Source: Muribaculaceae bacterium (GTDB lineage: Bacteria > Bacteroidota > Bacteroidia > Bacteroidales > Muribaculaceae). From it: a stretch of 64,000 bases of DNA. Under the pieces are notes generated by a model. The model saw only the letters and a program-made list of their open reading frames with translations, was not told the DNA's origin and did not search any database. The DNA is taken from the NCBI GenBank assembly GCA_017391675.1, contig JAFOXR010000048.1, positions 1-64,000 on the forward strand, given 5' to 3'. A program made the position numbers and the translations under genes. Positions 62,487-64,000 of this stretch are shown in pieces; within the stretch, counting starts at the first letter, position 1; each line of letters opens with the position of its first letter.

Positions 62487-62745
62487 TTGTTTATGCCGAA
62501 TTTATCACTTATTCCGAGTTTTGTGCAGTTCACTTATCTAAAATAATGAAAAAAAGCAGTTTTACGCTAAAAAAAGTTGCAATATGGGGTTCGTATTTCA
62601 AAAAATATTCCGATATTTGCACTTACAAAATTCAAGAGGGCAAAAAATTCTTGAGTTTATTATTTTTTGAAGTAGTTTTCTGCAAAGAAAACGCTTTATT
62701 ATTTTGCACTTAAAATTTATAACATAATTAAAGTTTAAAACTAAA
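62487..62745 (+). other. Upstream region of the HU gene
   Basis: AT-rich, non-coding. It holds a small hairpin (GTTTTC-tgcaaa-GAAAAC, ~62675-62692) and two similar blocks, TATTTGCACTTA (near 62613) and ATTTTGCACTTA (near 62701). The second, in TATTATTTTG, is the best -7 candidate but is not a perfect match. Confidence 0.35.
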
Positions 62746-63030
62746 ATGACTAAAGCAGATATCGTAAACGAGATTTCTAAGTCTACTGGAATTGACAAGG
62801 CTTCAGTTCTTGAAACAGTAGAAAAGTTCATGGAAATTGTTAAGGACTCTCTAGCAAACGAAGAAGATGTTTTCTTGAGAGGTTTTGGTAGCTTCATCGT
62901 AAAGACTCGTTCACAAAAGACAGCACGCAACATTTCTAAGGGAACTACAATCATTATTCCAGAGCACAAAATTCCTGCATTCAAGCCAGCTAAGGTGTTC
63001 ATGGAACAAGTAAAAGAAAGCGGAAAGTAA
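62746..63030 (+). CDS. HU-family DNA-binding protein
   Basis: A 94-residue nucleoid protein of the HU/IHF fold. The N-terminal helices (MTKADIVNEISKSTGIDKAS, VLETVEKFMEIVKDSL) are followed by the beta-arm region with FLRGFGSFIVKTRSQKTARN and a C-terminal AFKPAKVFMEQV. The arm contains NISKGTTIIIPEH where a typical HU has NPRTGE...P, so it may be a divergent paralogue. It is followed by a tiny basic gene and ribonuclease G/E, the usual order in Bacteroidales. Confidence 0.94.
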   Translation: MTKADIVNEISKSTGIDKASVLETVEKFMEIVKDSLANEEDVFLRGFGSFIVKTRSQKTARNISKGTTIIIPEHKIPAFKPAKVFMEQVKESGK

Positions 63031-63100
63031 TAAGTTCCACATAACGAGAGAAAAAGAAACAAACAAATTATATTATTAATCTTTAAACTAAGTTACAGTT

Positions 63101-63190
63101 ATGCCAAACGGAAAGAAGCATAAGAGACATAAGATGTCTACGCACAAGCGCAAAAAGAGACTTAGAAAGAACAGACATAAGAAAAAGTAA
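63101..63190 (+). CDS. 29-residue highly basic protein (candidate ribosomal protein)
   Basis: A tiny ORF, MPNGKKHKRHK followed by MSTHKRKKRLRKNRHKKK. Most of its 29 residues are Lys, Arg or His. The pattern K-(R/H)-K-M-x-x-H-K-R-K-K-R-x-R-K resembles the COX24/AURKAIP1 domain, whose mitochondrial and actinobacterial members (mS38, bS22) are ribosomal. It lies between the HU and ribonuclease G/E genes. I infer a ribosome-associated role. Confidence 0.75.
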   Translation: MPNGKKHKRHKMSTHKRKKRLRKNRHKKK

Positions 63191-63220
63191 TTTCTAAACT
63201 TTTCTAATTTAAGTCATATC

Positions 63221-63272
63221 AAGAACAAACTTAATGAGTGCAATTTCCGGTATCTTCATTACGTTTGTTCTT
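63221..63272 (+). promoter_or_regulatory. Leader hairpin upstream of ribonuclease G/E
   Basis: AAGAACAAACTTAATGA (63221-63237) pairs with TCATTACGTTTGTTCTT (63256-63272) with one bulge. It may end the HU transcript (followed by TGTGCTTT) or act as a 5' UTR element for the RNase gene. An 11-bp direct repeat AATAGCTATCT follows at 63281-63291 and 63297-63307. Confidence 0.45.
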
Positions 63273-63359
63273 TGTGCTTTAATAGCTATCTGACTGAATA
63301 GCTATCTATTTGTATTGAACCCACCCGTAAAGGGTAAATTTATTTTTAAAACTTCTAAA

Positions 63360-64000
63360 ATGAGAAGCGAACTCGTAGTTAACGTACAACCGAACGACAT
63401 ACTGACTGCCCTCCTTGAGGACACGCGTCTTGTGTCTCTGCAAAAAGAGTCTCGAGATGCGACTTATGCCGTTGGTAATCTTTACTTGGCTAAAGTGAAG
63501 AAGTTAATGCCGGGATTGAACGCAGCATTCGTGAATGTAGGATATGAAAAGGAAGCTTTCCTGCACTATCTAGACCTGGGAAGCCAATTCAACACCTACG
63601 CGCAATGCATTAAGAAGTCTCTTGAGGATAAAAGGAACATTCCGAACATCAGCAAGCTGAAATTGCAGTCCGACATCGACAAGCACGGTTCAATAACCGA
63701 TGTGCTTACATGCGGACAGGAACTTATCGTACAGATTGCTAAGGAACCTATTTCCTCAAAGGGTCCTAGACTCACAACCGAAATATCTTTTACAGGAAGA
63801 CTTCTTGTACTGATTCCTTTCAGCGACAAGATTTCGGTATCGCAAAAAATTCGTTCTTCGGAAGAACGAATGAGACTAAGACAGCTTATAGAGAGCATTC
63901 GTCCTGCCAATTTCGGTGTTATTATCCGAACTTCAGCCGAAGGAAAGCGTGTTGCCGAGCTCAACACCGAGCTCAAGACACTCGTTAAGTGCTGGGAAGA
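63360..64000 (+). CDS. rng: Ribonuclease G/E, N-terminal part only
   Basis: The gene runs off the right edge; 213 codons are present. MRSELVVNVQPNDILTALLED starts the RNase H-like part, and an S1 domain follows (~35-120: VGNLYLAKVKKLMPGLNAAF, VNVGYEKEAFLHYLDLG). LIVQIAKEPISSKGPRLTTE is the conserved 5'-sensor-side segment. This endonuclease processes rRNA and degrades mRNA. The ATG at 63360 gives the standard N-terminus. The upstream hairpin could be a control site. Confidence 0.93.
   Translation, partial: MRSELVVNVQPNDILTALLEDTRLVSLQKESRDATYAVGNLYLAKVKKLMPGLNAAFVNVGYEKEAFLHYLDLGSQFNTYAQCIKKSLEDKRNIPNISKLKLQSDIDKHGSITDVLTCGQELIVQIAKEPISSKGPRLTTEISFTGRLLVLIPFSDKISVSQKIRSSEERMRLRQLIESIRPANFGVIIRTSAEGKRVAELNTELKTLVKCWE

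Noticed and set aside
1-64000. tRNA, rRNA, CRISPR arrays or phage genes
   Set aside because: No cloverleaf with a GTTCGA-type arm, no rRNA segment, no regularly spaced repeats and no integrase or structural phage genes were seen on reading; a covariance search would be the proper test.

Overview
The window is chromosomal DNA of a member of the Bacteroidales (phylum Bacteroidota); family and genus cannot be fixed from sequence reading alone. Pointers: nearly every gene is preceded by the Bacteroidota -7 element TAnnTTTG, sometimes with a -33 TTTG exactly 20 bp upstream; most genes lack a Shine-Dalgarno sequence; there are type IX secretion-like C-terminal domains, BspA-type leucine-rich repeats, a DUF4492-cydA-cydB cluster, DUF4494 beside YggS, and the pyrB-pyrI-flavin reductase-glyA order. 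The DNA is AT-rich with short gaps and many hairpin terminators, often shared by convergent genes. No tRNA, rRNA, CRISPR array, prophage or intact insertion sequence was seen.

Layout. 1-8.9 kb: a cut-off OmpA-like gene, the pyrBI/flavin reductase/glyA operon with a candidate attenuator leader, a cell-wall amidase, and a cation/proton antiporter followed by an MgtC-like protein. 9.0-13.2 kb is the most accessory part: a zeta-toxin-like kinase overlapping a small gene, an outer membrane protein, a GMP synthase whose glutaminase domain is degenerate, a GC-rich repeat element, a promoter followed by a long foldable transcript, and two unrecognised genes. 13.3-21.2 kb: a secreted glycerophosphodiesterase-like protein, upp, hflX, an amino-sugar kinase fused to a RapZ C-terminal domain with its MurU-like partner, an outer membrane protein and rpmH. 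21.4-29.6 kb: efp, ald, a glycosyltransferase, radC, dnaB, ispE, grpE and dnaJ.

29.6-42.4 kb, mostly minus strand: acyl-CoA ligase, a ribbon-helix-helix protein, an SPFH membrane protein, mntP, a lipoprotein pullulanase, a 1242-residue leucine-rich-repeat surface protein, and a substrate-binding protein with a putative porin. 42.6-49.2 kb: a cytidylate kinase-like gene, a lipid kinase, and a three-gene alpha-glucan (glycogen) operon. 49.5-55.6 kb, minus strand: OmpA, transketolase, a FucP-like sugar transporter, YggS and DUF4494. 55.8-64 kb: cytochrome bd oxidase, an IMPACT-family protein, an acetyltransferase and a HAD phosphatase, cysK, doxX, HU, a 29-residue basic protein and the start of ribonuclease G/E.

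Most of the window is core metabolism. The points most worth following are the AmgK-RapZ fusion, the glutaminase-less GuaA, the structured transcript at 12.1-12.3 kb, the pyrB leader and the zeta-kinase/small-gene pair.
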